From Merluccius polli (lineage: Eukaryota > Chordata > Actinopteri > Gadiformes > Merlucciidae): DNA of 64,000 bases. The stretch's first letter is position 1; each line of letters starts with the position of its first letter. This document shows positions 1 through 13,093 of this stretch, one piece after another. The DNA lies in contig JAOPHQ010002357.1 of NCBI GenBank assembly GCA_030340625.1, positions 1 through 64,000 on the forward strand, written 5' to 3'. A program made the position numbers and the translations under genes. The notes beneath the pieces are model-generated. The model did no database searches and was not told the DNA's origin. It saw nothing but the letters and a program-made list of their open reading frames with translations.

Positions 1-193
1 CCCACACACACACACACACAAGTATACTAAGTATAGCTTTATTTACAGTGACAAAACAAAGAAAAACATCAATAAGCATACAATAGACTTAAAGAGGGGG
101 GTAACAAAGCAGGGAAGTGGGTGATGGTTTCAGAGTGAGGGGACAAAACCACGGCTGGATTTTGAGTCTGGGCTGAGGAACAGACAGTGGCCC

Positions 194-354
194 TTAGATC
201 TGGCGACCTATTAGCTTTGTGATGTAAGGATCGGATGCCCCAACTCGTGTCATCCCTTCAAGGGGAATTTGACTTTCTAACACTTCTGGAGTCATTTTCA
301 CACCGGCCCGGGCTTTTGTGTGCACCCCTAGACAGTTTTCAGGGTTTTTTGCTT
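194..354 (-). CDS. Possible last coding exon of an unidentified minus-strand gene
   Basis: On the minus strand an acceptor-like AG after an AT-rich tract (rc of 355-366) opens a frame of about 53 codons ending in TAA at 196-194. The peptide is ordinary, non-repetitive protein, with segments such as MTPEVLESQIPLEGMTRVG and SDPYITKLIGRQI. An AATAAA (rc of 39-44) lies about 150 bases downstream, as expected for a short 3' UTR. I do not recognise the family. The rest of the gene cannot be placed: the next kilobases show no convincing upstream exon, so it could also be a retained gene fragment. Confidence 0.4.
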
Positions 355-1461
355 CTATATTTAGATATTTCATACCCGGGTGAGCAACCCCCCCCCCCCC
401 CACCACCACCACCACCACCACCACCATCCATCCAATAGATGCCCATTAAACATCAAACTCCATGTTAGAGTCATTATAAACACACGTCCCTGCTTCTCAT
501 GACTGATGTTGTCCTTCTAATGAATGTCGTCCTTCATTTTTCAAAGTTCAAAGTGGCTTTAATGTCAATTCTTCACATGTCAAGACATACAAGGAGTCGA
601 GAGTACGTTTCCCACTCTCCCACGGTGAAACATAAAGTGTACAGGCAACAGATAGACAAGACATTTCCCTATTCTAAAGTAAACATATAAAACATATAAA
701 CATGTATAAAGTAACATCTTAAACATATAAACATATAAAGATAGCCAGTAAAAGATAAGATATAAAAAGAAATGTGCAATGTAGGAATTTACTGAGTCGA
801 TTTGTTATTTCATTTTAAATGTCTAAAAGCAGAGCCAATCCTATCCTATTCTAAATATTGAAGTGTCTAGGTGTGAAAATGATTGATTTACTGTTTACCC
901 CCATTTGGGTCAGGGCTGGTTGAGGCATGAGAATAGTGATTGCAGTAATCTTGCAGTAATCCAGACGGATTTTAAAATCCAGATTTTAAAAGACTTTAAA
1001 AGCGGTACGCCAATTTTCGCTTTGGGTGACTGGGTTGGGTTAGGGTTGCAATAGAAATCTCAGCCTGCATTGCATATGTCATTGAGGCCAAAAATTATTT
1101 TAAAAAGTTATATAATTGTGTTCACCACCTGTAAGCCCAACCTGTACCCAGTCCCACCAGCTATATCTGCATCAGTACCTTGGAACCCAGGTGGCAGTGA
1201 TTCGAGGTTGTCTAGACTTGTTTGACATTTTCAGTATTTGCCCATCCTTGTTCCATGATTATTTTGCGTGCTAGTAGTGTAATTGTTTTTGTGTAAGAAC
1301 AAAAGTACTGCGTGCTGTGAACGCAAGCCTGAGGTGCTCTGACTACTGTCAAAACAAAATGGGATAATGTTTTTTTTCTTCTGGCCCTGGCTTACAATTC
1401 TTTGATTATTGAGAGACATATTCCCTTTACATTTATTCCTATGATTAATTATATTTATACC

Positions 1462-1735
1462 ATGGTCTTGGTGAATACTCGATTCTGATTGGCTGGAGGG
1501 TGTAGGTTAAAAAGTGTTTATTTACACCTAGGAAAGACGTTGACGCTATGAAGACGCTATGGCCACGTTGCTTGGCAACACCTGCATACGGGAGATATTA
1601 AATAGTCTGCTCGACTTGTAAAAATAAAATAAAAAATCACGATTTTAACTCTAAAACACATTAAAGTATTATTAATTGATTAAGTATTTCATTCTTTCAT
1701 AAGTGACCATGGTATAAGCGGGATAATGCCCTTGG
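1462..1735. mobile_element. MITE-like copy related to the element at 9976-11262
   Basis: The segment from about 1462 (catggtcttggtgaatactc) is nearly identical to the left end of the element at 9976. Bases 1707-1728 (accatggtataagcgggata) match the complement of the interior near 10364-10385. It looks like a shorter or internally deleted copy. The superfamily was not determined. Confidence 0.45.
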
Positions 1736-1837
1736 AGGTGTCCATTAACAGAAATTAATGGACTTCGCGGGAAGCGATATGGCCTTCTCAATACGTTTGG
1801 ACCACAAACCACAAAAACAAACCATAAATATTGAGAC

Positions 1838-1878
1838 ACATACACGTAGCTGTCAAGGTTTGACAGCTACGTGTATGT
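1838..1878. repeat. Perfect 18-bp hairpin
   Basis: 1838-1855 (acatacacgtagctgtca) is the exact reverse complement of 1861-1878, with a 5-base loop. A further partial copy (gtagctgtcaaacc) follows directly. It is probably a foldback relic. Confidence 0.6.
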
Positions 1879-3639
1879 AGCTGTCAAACCTTGTTATTAC
1901 TGTGTTGTTACCTTTGTTGTGTTCAGACATTCTGGCTAACCTTACATATTTCTGTCAGGGCGACTCTCTTTCTCTCTTTCAACACCGTGTTGTATATGAT
2001 GCCAGAAGGTGATCACGTTCAGGAAGTGTCTCACACCTATGGGCTGTGCAATTTTAAAGAATGCCTTGTAGGCCTATGTCTGGTAGGATGGTCTGGTATT
2101 CCAGACTGCCTGAATGCACATTTATTTAGGCATGCTGATGGTTTAAGTGACTATTGCCATAACTAAATGATTGTCATGTCATTTGGCTACTCACACATCT
2201 ACTTCAAATCTCTGACTCAATGGCTCTAATACATTTACGATGAGTTAATTTACAACAATCGTTTGTGACTTGATGCAGGCTTCCAAGGGAACTTGACATG
2301 ACACCAAGCCTACTGTGCCTGCTCTATGAATCCTCAGAAGAGGAACATGCTGGTTGGCCAGGAAGTTTGGGTTTTGAGAACTGGAGTTGTAAGATTAAAT
2401 TTGCCTAATTGACAAGCATCATATAGCTGATCTTCCCGATGTTGTACAGTTGCGAAACTGCATGTTCAATCAATAGATGGCCACGATGTGGCCAGCAAAA
2501 TGTAGCTGGTCATCACATGGTGTATACAGATGTTTCTAATGACAATCAACTTCACGTAGAACTAAGGCCATGGGAATGTTTTAGCACTGAATATACAACC
2601 AACAACCACAAGTGGACTAAACCATCTTCATCAAACATTATCAAATATCTAGAACCCTCTTAAGTGTTCTTCTAAGCTCAACACCAATTGCCCAATTGAC
2701 TTCTGCACAAAGAGTATAGAGTGGAACCTGTGTTTCTATTATGTTAACCTTAATTCCTTAATTCCTTAATTCTGTTTGGCTTGACGCGGATTTGGACTAC
2801 AATACCACCTAACCAACAAAGGTGTGTATAGAGACAACCATTGCAAAATATTCTCTCGGCATGTGTTCTTTATTATATGTGGAACAGAAAGCTTCAGGCA
2901 CAATATGTACATTTTGTACCTGGTCATCCAACCAAAAGGAAAATGTTATGGAGGCGATCATGTGAGCATTGTTCAAAGAAATTCTTACAGCCCACAAGGA
3001 GGAATGTAGCGTAGCTACCAGACCAACAACTGATCATTTTAAACATTTCTGGCAGCTGTCCAAAACAAAATTGGACCATTTAATCTGTAGGGACAATGAG
3101 TATTAGTTAGTAGCTGGAATTGACCTTCTCCTGTCCTTTCATATATGACCAACAAGTTGCTGCCTGCCTTTTTATTTAGTACACCCCCTATACTTAGTCA
3201 CCTGTCATAACATTCACCACGCAAGCGTCGTGCAACAGCCAATTACTGTTTAAAAACCATGGGAATTAAATGGTTGCTCAGGCTAGGGACTGGCTAGGCC
3301 GCATTCTTTGGTTTGCCATTGGGGCCAGAGTAAGGTCAATGAGAGTCAGGTGTGAGAAACTGGGCCGCACGCGACCGGACCTGTATGGTTTTTATACGAT
3401 TAGCTCCAATGGCAATCCTTAATCAGCGCACCCCACTGTGCTGAGCCGGCGGTGACCACCGTACGACAATACGTCTCCTGGTAGTGCCACAAGTCCTTTT
3501 TGGTTGTCTTTTTGTTGTCTGCTCTGTAGTGTGCGGCACTCACAGTTCACAATGAAAATGACAATAAAATGAATGTTGATAAATATCTCTCTTACAGCAC
3601 CATCTCTCTCTTGCCCTGCAGGACACACCCTGGGTAGCA

Positions 3640-3719
<80 letters not shown>

Positions 3720-3807
3720 CCTCTCTCTCACTCCCTGTCTCTGTCTCTGTCTCTGTCTCTCTGTCTCTATCTCTCCCTCCCTCTCTCTCTCTCACTCTCT
3801 GTCTCTG

Positions 3808-3866
<59 letters not shown>

Positions 3867-4051
3867 CGCTCACACTCTCACACACACACAGGACCTGGCT
3901 ATTTGACATAAATACACAATTTAAATTAGTTAATTAGTCAGTTAAACTGCATTTTGAACGTCAACTGGTTGCTTATATAAATACCTCCCTTTCTAAATAC
4001 CTCTTTATCTGTCTTCTGCTTTCTCTCTGACTCACTTTCTCAACCTATCTT

Positions 4052-4105
<54 letters not shown>

Positions 4106-4179
4106 GCTCTCTCTCGCTCTCTCTCCCTTCACTCTCTCCTGCCCTCTCTCTTCCCTCCCCGTCTCCCCCCTCTCTCCCC

Positions 4180-4248
<69 letters not shown>

Positions 4249-4264
4249 CCTCTGCCACCCTTTA

Positions 4265-4319
<55 letters not shown>

Positions 4320-4400
4320 CTCCCTCTCTCTCACTCTCTGTCTCTGTCTCTCCCTCTCTGTCTCTATCTCTCCCTCTCTCTCTCTCTGTCTCTGTCTCTG

Positions 4401-4469
<69 letters not shown>

Positions 4470-4600
4470 CGCTCACACTCTCACTCTCACACACACACAG
4501 GACCTGGCTATTTGACATAAATACACAATTTAAATTAGTTAATTAGTCAGTTAAACTGCATTTTGAACGTCAACTGGTTGCTTATATAAATACCTCCCTA
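3640..4600. repeat. CT-rich tract with a roughly 609-bp internal tandem duplication
   Basis: Long (CT)n runs with (CTCTGT)n variants. A unique segment starting ggacctggctatttgacat occurs at 3890 and again at 4500 and runs about 100 bases almost unchanged, ending aatacctccc; the flanking CT blocks are also alike. The middle part (4010-4290) has a second copy at 14983-15172. Confidence 0.8.
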
Positions 4601-5005
4601 CTTCTCTGCTGTCTGTCTGGGAACAAAATAAACGTCTAGATGTGTAATGTTTGTATTGAATTCCTGTTGAAGGGCAAGATTAGTAGTGTTTGCATCGATA
4701 ATCCCCAGGTCTGCTTTTGAATGTGTTTTGGAATGGGTGCACACAAAACAAAGTCTTCCAACAACAACAACAAGGCCTGCTCTCATCTCATTTACTATAA
4801 TGTCCATCAGCTGGTTTCTTTTAAAGAAAAATGTGTCATGCAAAATGTATTCAGAATATGTCTAGACAAAATCTAACAAGGTATTGAATGATAAACATCA
4901 GCATATCAATCACTATTGTCTGGGCAAATGCCATGTCTGTAAGAGAGATATAAGAGAGGGTGCAGTCATTATTGGCACTCCAATGATGCTTAAGGAACTC
5001 GGGGC

Positions 5006-5050
5006 AAGCGCCTCGGCCCTGAAGTTTTCTTAGTCAGGACCGAGGCGCTT
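5006..5050. repeat. 17-bp GC-rich hairpin
   Basis: 5006-5022 (aagcgcctcggccctga) pairs with 5034-5050 with one mismatch across an 11-base loop. No T-run or gene context suggests a terminator. Confidence 0.5.
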
Positions 5051-5318
5051 TTATTGTAGGCTACTGTTTAGCTCTCGCTCTACTCCTATAGTGACTGTTA
5101 CAATGTTGCCATGGAAATATGTATAGTTGTGATCAATGGCGGAGTAATATTAATAGTGATGAGGCGGCACGGCATGGTGTGCTGTCGTGCTGATTTGAGC
5201 ACGGTCTAAATGTCTAGTTGACCAATCAGATTACTTTAGTCGGAACTACCTGTTGTATAATAAAATGTCACTCATCATTTGTGTGAACTCCAGGCGAAAG
5301 CAATGCACAAGGAAGTGT

Positions 5319-5497
5319 GGTAACACTTTACAATAAGGTACGCAAAAACGTGGGTAGTTACTGAGGAACGAATGAGTAACGAATGATGAACGACCAGGGC
5401 CCTGGTCGAGTTAGGGCCCTGGTCGTTCATCATTCATTACTCATTCGTTCCTCAGTAACTACCCACGTTTTTGCGTACCTTATTGTAAAGTGTTACC
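5319..5497. mobile_element. Foldback (hairpin) MITE
   Basis: Two 85-base arms, 5319-5403 and 5413-5497, are reverse complements with a single mismatch and a 9-base loop. The ends read ggtaacactttacaataagg. Nothing codes inside. Near-identity of the arms suggests a recent insertion or arm-to-arm gene conversion. The superfamily is uncertain. Confidence 0.8.
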
Positions 5498-6180
5498 GTA
5501 AGTGTGTTTAGAAAGCGAATCCCTTTCTCTTTTCGACACTTCAGACACAGATAGTCACCCCCCCCCCCCCTAGCTGAGTAAAAGGACACTGCTGTCACGC
5601 CTCCTTTAATTTCACATGCTTCGCACCCTTTACCAACGCCAGCACACCAGCAGGCAATTCACACCCGTATGCACAACACAAACAAACACAAACCTGCACA
5701 CAGACGGGCGCACGCATTCACACGGACCCGCTTGCCGAAACACAAACAGACACATGGGCAAAGCACACAAACAGTCATGCAGTCCCCCCTGGTATTTCTG
5801 ACTTTTTGAAAGCGGCCCCGTAATCCCGGATCAGGCTGTACAAAGGGCCTCAGAGCGCTGGTGATATAAGCACCGTGTCCAGTCCACCCCCCCCCCTCAC
5901 CCCCCACAGTGCTCTCTATCCTCTGCCAAAGGTTGGCTGAGTGGGGGGGGGATAGGTGGGATGGTGGTGGTGGGGGGGGGGGGGACATCACCCCTGTCAT
6001 GGCGCTGTCCTCTTAAACTACTGGGCCGAGATAGGAAACGCCAGAAGAAAAGCCCAGGATCGTTTTCCTCCACCCGGGTTCTGGTGTTTTGCCAATGACC
6101 GGTGGACTCGGTGGGGAAGGGAGGGTGGGGGAAGGTCCTGACCCACTCCGGTGCAGAGGAATGCAACTAAGCTCCGTCCG

Positions 6181-6186
6181 TATATA
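6181..6186 (+). promoter_or_regulatory. Candidate TATA box of krt222
   Basis: TATATA lies about 30 bases before a GC-rich leader that ends in a strong donor (cag|gtgagt at 6334). No ATG occurs between the predicted start (about 6210) and that donor. The 300 bases upstream are rich in C and G runs. Confidence 0.45.
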
Positions 6187-6209
6187 GGGGTGTGCTGGAG
6201 CGGTTCGCC

Positions 6210-6333
6210 GTGACCCGCAGGGAGCACACATACTTCAGGGAGATCGTGTTAGCCTGCTGCCTCCGCTCCGCGCGGGCCGTCCACAGTCTTGGGAGAGAGA
6301 GGAGGAAGGAAGGTGGTGACGTTGTTTCTTCAG
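6210..6333 (+). other. krt222: Predicted 5' noncoding exon of krt222
   Basis: Bounded by the TATA-derived start and the donor at 6334. It contains no ATG, so the first AUG of the spliced message would be the one at 6610. The 5' end is inferred. Confidence 0.4.
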
Positions 6334-6609
6334 GTGAGTCTCACTGGGTAAATGTTTACCCAGCCTACGCCTCTCGGACTGTAATCTCTGTGGAGGATGT
6401 GTGGAAAAGTGCTTGCTTGCTTGTAAACGGCATGTAACTTAACTATAATCATTACCTACATTGCGCAAGGCGCAACTCTCGATTCCAGTTTCAGTGTCTC
6501 CGTCCTCTCATTTAAAGGGACCACCTTTTTTTTTCTCCTTCTCAAATCTGGATGATACACGGACGGTTGATTTGTACGTGAAACACTGACAGGTGTAATA
6601 CAGGTCTGG

Positions 6610-6807
6610 ATGGAGTTCATGAAGGACCACCGAGGGGTGGTCCAGGATCTCAACGCCCGCCTCAAAGGCTTCCTGGGGCACATGGACCACCTGCAGGAGA
6701 CCAACACGCGGCTGGAGGGGCAGATAGCCGACTGGGGGGTGAAGAACGGCGCCGTGCTGCGGGACTGGTCGCAGAAGGAGAACACGGTGAACCACCTGCG
6801 TGCTCAG
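6610..6807 (+). CDS. krt222: krt222 coding exon 1: helix initiation and coil 1A
   Basis: 66 codons ending phase 0 at donor gtgaga. The stretch VVQDLNARLKGFLGHMDHLQ aligns with the keratin helix initiation motif (LNDRLASYLDKV type). ATG 6610 is the first AUG; only about seven residues precede the rod, so the usual Gly/Ser head is missing. Confidence 0.85.
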
Positions 6808-9152
6808 GTGAGAATCACATGCCCTTTAAAGGGATCAGAGATTAGCATACCCTGTATAGAACCACCCCTGTATATACTGTAATTCAACTAAGCCCCTGTA
6901 TGTTTGAGCGTTGTCAACCGCTGTTCAAGAGCGCATGGTTCCCATAGATTCGGTTTCGTCTTTAACATTGACAAGTGAGAAACACATGCTTGCCGAACAA
7001 TATCCTGCATGATGACTAGGTGGTGGCGAGAGTGAAATAGGAGATAGTTATACCTCCAGTGTTTGGGGCCAAAAGGAGAAAGGTACACCAGCAGCACAGG
7101 CTTGGTGGAGTATGTATCATCTTTTTTTTTCATGGTGGTGTTTAGACAGATTGCACTGCCATTATGCTAGCTCAAGGCCATCCCAAAAAAAAGGATAGGT
7201 TGTTTTTAATCAAACAGCAGGTGATCGCAGTCACACAACACGACAGATGACTGTAGACAAACAACACCATGCAACCACTATGAACCACAGCTCACATTTT
7301 CCCATCTGCGGAAAACCCGTTGACTTTATTGACCTTCAATTCAACTTGGTGCACCATCTGGAAATACAGACTGAAATGTGATTAAAAATAATTTTACGAT
7401 TTAACTTTGATGTATTGGAATATACTGTATATGGGTGATAATTATTATCATTACCAATGTTATTACCCAGTAACACGTCTAAAACTGTTCAATGCTGAAA
7501 TCAAGCGGATGATTTATGTACAGCTAGATAATGACATGTGTCTTTTGCCTTTGAACCTGTTATATATTACAACCTAGATATAAACTGGAGCAATACAAAC
7601 CCACGCCCTGGAAAGTGTGACGTATGACTTTCGTTTGGCATATACCTTTCACTAAGCCCTTTACGGTTTGTTGTGGAGTGGTAAGAACTGGCTTGTTAAC
7701 GACTTCCTGATAAAGTCGTTATGTGTCATTGATTCATCCCCACCAACATGGGTGGAGTGTGATAATTGCTATGTAGTGCTTCACAGAATAAACCTACAGT
7801 AATAGGGTAGTAAAACTAGTCTTACGTGAGCTACTTTATTAAGCACAATTATGTCGTGACCTCATGCTCCTGACCTGATGTTCCGGTAATACTTTTGTTG
7901 TTGTTGTAATATGATGCACCAATCCAGATTCGATGGGGGAATTACGTGTTTTCTTCTAAATCCTCAAATAGTTTTTGCCGATTAATAAATAATGACCGGA
8001 CAACATCGACCCCAGGGTGCTTAAAGCGTGTGCCGGACAGCTTGCAGGAGTGTTTCAACAACTCTTCAACCTCTCCCTGAGGCTGCAGAAGGTGCCCCAG
8101 CTGCATTGTTCTGGTGCCGAAGAAAGGAAGTCCCAGTACTTTCAATGACTACAGGCCAGTAGTACTGACCTCCCATGTCATGAAGACCTTCGAGAGACTG
8201 GTTCTACAGCACCTTAGGCCCCGGGTGAGCGACTCCCTGGAGATTGCATACCAGGCCCAAATCAGCGTGGATGACGCCAATTATCGACCTGCTGAACAGG
8301 GCTTGCTCACACCTGGAGAGGCCGGGAAACACTGTGAGTCATGTTCTTCGACTTCTCCGGTGCGTTCAACACCACCCAGCCCCTCCTGCTTGCGGAGAAG
8401 CTCTCAGCCATGCAGGTAGACCACGAATTGGTGGCCTGTACTACAGACTAACTCACCAGGAGACCACAATACTTCACAGGTGGTAATGAGCAACACCGGC
8501 ACAGCCCAGGGAACTGTACTTTCACCTTTTCTTTTCACCATCTACAGCTCTGACTTCAGCTTCACCTCTGGAGCGTGCCACCTCCAGAAGTTCTCAGATG
8601 ACTCCTCCATCGTGGGCTGCATCACTGAGGATGGGGGGGAGGAGGAGTACAGAGGTGTGGTTGAGAGCTTCGTCAGATGGTCTAAGGAGTACCACCTCCA
8701 GCTCAACATCGGCAAGACCAAGGAGCTGGTGGTGGACTTCCCGGGACGCCCCCAACCCCTATTACCATCCAGGGGGAGGACATAGAGAAGGTGGACTCAG
8801 GTTCCTAGGGGTACACTTAAGCAATAAACTGGACTGGACAGGCAACACAGAGGCCCTCTGTCGGAAAGGACAGAGCAGACAGAGGCTCAGGTCCTTCGAC
8901 GTGTGCAGCAGGCTACTCTACTGGTCTGTGGTAGCCAGCACTCTGTTCTTTGCTGTGGCGTGCTGGGGGGGGGGGGGGGGGGGGGGGAGGCGGCATCAAG
9001 GCTGGGGAAACCAACAGACTCAACAAGCTAGTGAGGAAGGCCAGCTCTGTTGGGGGCTAGAGCTGGACAGTCTGGTGGCGGAGAAGAGAACGAGGGACAA
9101 AATTAAGTCCATCCTGGGCAACGCCTCCCATCCCCTCCATGATGAGCCCCAC

Positions 9153-9206
<54 letters not shown>

Positions 9207-12200
9207 CACTCACACTCTAGTATTTATTTTATTTAGAGTACTGATTTGTTAAATATATGTTTTACTATAATATACATACTTGAGCACTGGGCCACTTTAT
9301 AATGCATCTACACACTTTTGTTATATATCGTGAATTTTCAAACTGCCGCTGAGCCACTTTACACTGCATCTTACATATTTTTATTACTGCTATTTATACT
9401 ATTATTATTATTTATGTATTTATTTATTTTTATTATGATTATGATTATTATTATTATTACTATTATACTATACTACACCGTATTATGCTATATATTCTAT
9501 ATACAGTATACTATACTACTTCATGTGAACTACTGTTTTTTATAATGTATTATTGTATCTGTAATGTGTTTGCTATTTGTCCTTTTGTGTTCTGTTTTTG
9601 TCCTTACTGTGGCACTACTTTGTAGTGTATTTTATCTCTATTTGTATCTTGACTGCTGCTGTAACACACACATTTCCCCCTGGGGGATCAATAAAGTGTT
9701 ATCCTATCCTATCCTAATAATGATAATACATTTTAAGGCATTGATATCAGATCAAATTAACTGATTCACCTCATTGACATAACGTGTTGCTATGTCTGTT
9801 GCTGTGTCTGCACAGTTTGCTATCCACATTTAACTCATGTACACAATTTCTTGCAATTGCACACATAAAAAAGACTTGACCATTATGACCATAATACATA
9901 TGAGTATACTCTATGTAAGGGATAATCCACGACGAGGTGTGCATGTACCCCCCCCCCCCCCCCCCCCCCCAGGTGATGGTCTGGGTGAATACTCGATTCT
10001 GATTGGCTGGAGGGGTGTTGATTAATTAAGTAATATCACACGAGGGGCTGTGATTCGGTTGGAGGTACGGGCCGCAGGCCAAGTGTTGAAGACAATGTCG
10101 TCGCTTGCGCGTTGCTTTTATACAACAGTTCTACTGTTGTCAAATGTACTAGTTGACAACACTCAACAGTACAATCAACAGTACAATAAGCGACAGCAGA
10201 TTCTGATTTATTTGTTTATTTAATCATTTATTTGGCTCCGCCAACAAAGTTCCACGTTGTCAAGCAATACATCAACATTACCTGATGCCGCAGGCCGGCT
10301 ATCTGTCTTACTACAACACACCTAAAGCAGAGGGATGCATGTAAGAGATAATCCAGTGGTCGGAGTGGATTATCCCGTTTATACCACGGCCACTTACGAA
10401 TCATTAAAATATAAGGGTGTTGATTCATATTTTGGGGTCATTCTGTCTCAAAAGTACAACTTTTAGCTCACACTACTTTGTGTGTGCCTGTAAACAAACG
10501 GTAAATGACCAGAGTAATATATGGGTCTGACTAATGCCTAATGTCAGTTAACATGAGATTCATATGGAATGCGGACGTTACCTTATTACTCCGGTAAATA
10601 GAGACGATCTTAGTAACGACATGGCAACGTTACCTTATTACTCCAGTAAATAGAGACGATCTTAGTAACGACATGGCAACGTTACCTTATTACTCCAGTA
10701 AATAGAGACGATCTTAGTAACGACATGGCAACGTTACCTTATTACTCCAGTAAATAGAGACGACCTTAGTAACGACAACGTTACCTTATTACTCCAGTAA
10801 ATAGAGACGATCTTAGTAACGACATGGCAACGTTACCTTATTACTCCAGTAAATAGAGACGACCTTAGTAACGACATGGCAACGTTACCTTATTACTCCA
10901 GTAAATAGAGACGACCTTAGTAACGACATGGCAACGTTACCTTATTACTCCAGTAAATAGAGACGACCTTAGTAACGACATGGCAACGTTACCTTATTAC
11001 TCCAGTAAATAGAGACGACCTTAGTAACGACATGGCAACGTTACCTTATTACTCCAGTAAATAGAGACGATCCTAGTAACGGCGTGGCAACGGGGAAGTT
11101 TTCTAAACAGTCCCATCCGAGTCCGGTCCAAGTTGACAGTTACTAACGTTTCGTTTAGCGCATTCATTTAGACCGGTGATAAGACTGCTTATGTCCGTCG
11201 TGCAGTTGAAAGTTAATCAACACCCCTCCAGCCAATCAGTATTTAGTATTCACCCAAGCCATGGTATAAATATTGATAATTACTGTTAGGATTAGAAAGA
11301 TTGATGGAAAAAAGTCACAAAAAATCCAATGTCCATTTGTCCACATCCTCATAACACTAGGGGTCTCCCTCAACAAGAAACGGTCTTTTGCCTCACTGGG
11401 AGAATTTGGATTCACACCAGACTAGGCCCAAATGGCTATGATAATAAAATAAAACATGTCAATCACTGACTCTTTGCAAATTGCACGCCAAAAGTCTCTC
11501 ATTTCATTCATCAGCGGCGGGGTGATCATCTTTCACATTTTAAAAAGAAAAACATGGTATCCGACAATGAAAACATTTGGCTCGTCGAAGTCGTCTAATT
11601 GCACCCTGTTGGATTCGGAGCCAGCTAATCCAGTCCCATTAGCCCTAGGTGTCACTCTAATGATCCCAAGCACCAGAAAGCCTGGATGGGAACCATTGAA
11701 AAGGCTTAACACTCAAACAAGCTTGGACTCACACAATACCAGAGTATGATACAATAATTGCATGTTTTCAATCCATGTTCACGCTCTGTGTTCCCCTTAA
11801 ACCTTTTAGTCCGCATAAATGACAGCACAGAATCCTCCATTAAAAATGATTAAGGACCGAGTTACATTTTGTTGGAATGGCCTCAGAGGCCTCCAAGACC
11901 AACCCATGAGAACAACTGACACATGTTAACCGGTCATGCTTCGCTTACACAAACATCATGACTGGCTTAGAGTAAAAACATGACGTATTTGTCTAGGTGT
12001 GCCTGTCTGCCTGTGTCCATGTGTCTACCCTGTATGTTTTATCTCATCAGGTGGGTAAACTGCTGGTGGAGAACGCCCAGCTGGCGCTGGAATCTGACAG
12101 CATGAAGTCCAGGGCTGCTGCCATCCAGGCCAGGTCAGTGGATCACCACCCCCACTCCCACCACCACCCTGCTAGTAGCACCACCACCCCCACTCCCACC

Positions 12201-13046
12201 ACCACCCTGCTAGTAGCACCACCACCCCCACTCCCACCACCCCCACTCCCACCCTGCTAGTAGCACCACCACCCCCACTACCACCACCCCCACTCCCACC
12301 CTGCTAGTAGCACCACCACCACCACCCTGCTAGTAGCACCACCACCCCCACTCCCACCACCACCCTGCTAGTAGCACCACCACCCCCACTCCCACCACCA
12401 CCACCATCACTGCCACCACACTGCTAGTACCACCACCACCACCCTGCTAGTACCACCACCACCACTACCACCACCACCACTGCCACCACACTGCTAGTAC
12501 CACCACCACCACCCTGCTAGTAGCACCACCACTATCACCACCACCACCACCCTGCTAGTAGCACCACCACTACCACCACCACCCTGCTAGTAGCACCACC
12601 ACTACCACCACCACCCTGCTAGTAGCACCACCACTACCACCACCCTGCTAGTAGCACCACCACCACCACCACCCTGCTAGTAGCACCACCACCACCACAG
12701 CCACTCCTTCTCTACAACAAAAAATCAACACTAAGCCTGAATCATCGTAACCACTATGAAAGCCAGCGATAAGGTGCTTTTGTTTGCAACCCACATCAAT
12801 GATGTCTTGTGGTTTTAGAAAGGTTTCGTGGGATCTTTGTAGGCGTTATGATGTATGCACTAATTTTTTATTATATTATATTAATAATTACTAATCGTAA
12901 AAGACAGAGAGTGTGTGTGTGGTGATAGCTGTTGATTGCTCATTCACCACAGGTGTTGAGCCCCACCCAGCCCCAGAGTCAGGTGAGGCTATGAACCAGC
13001 TATCAACCACACACACTCCACAATAATAATAATAATAATAATAATA

Positions 13047-13093
<47 letters not shown>

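Larger units (their letters stand above)
1..6180. other. Repeat-rich region upstream of krt222
   Basis: Apart from the candidate exon at 194-354 there is no supported gene. The stretch holds (CA)n at 4-20, a poly-C/(CCA)n tract at 389-427, a MITE-like copy near 1462-1735, small hairpins at 1838-1878 and 5006-5050, a CT-rich duplicated block at 3640-4600, a foldback element at 5319-5497, and poly-C/poly-G runs at 5560-5980. I see nothing codable in 2170-3600. Confidence 0.6.

Noticed and set aside
1031..1050. Telomere-like ggttgggttagggttg
   Set aside because: Only one TTAGGG unit; no array.
3573..4518. Ser/Leu and Arg/Glu repeat proteins
   Set aside because: Translations of (CT)n/(GA)n microsatellites.
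10576..11090. Regular repeat array resembling CRISPR
   Set aside because: Copies are contiguous with no unique spacers, in vertebrate DNA inside a MITE. The same applies to 34640-35160 and 52967-53345.
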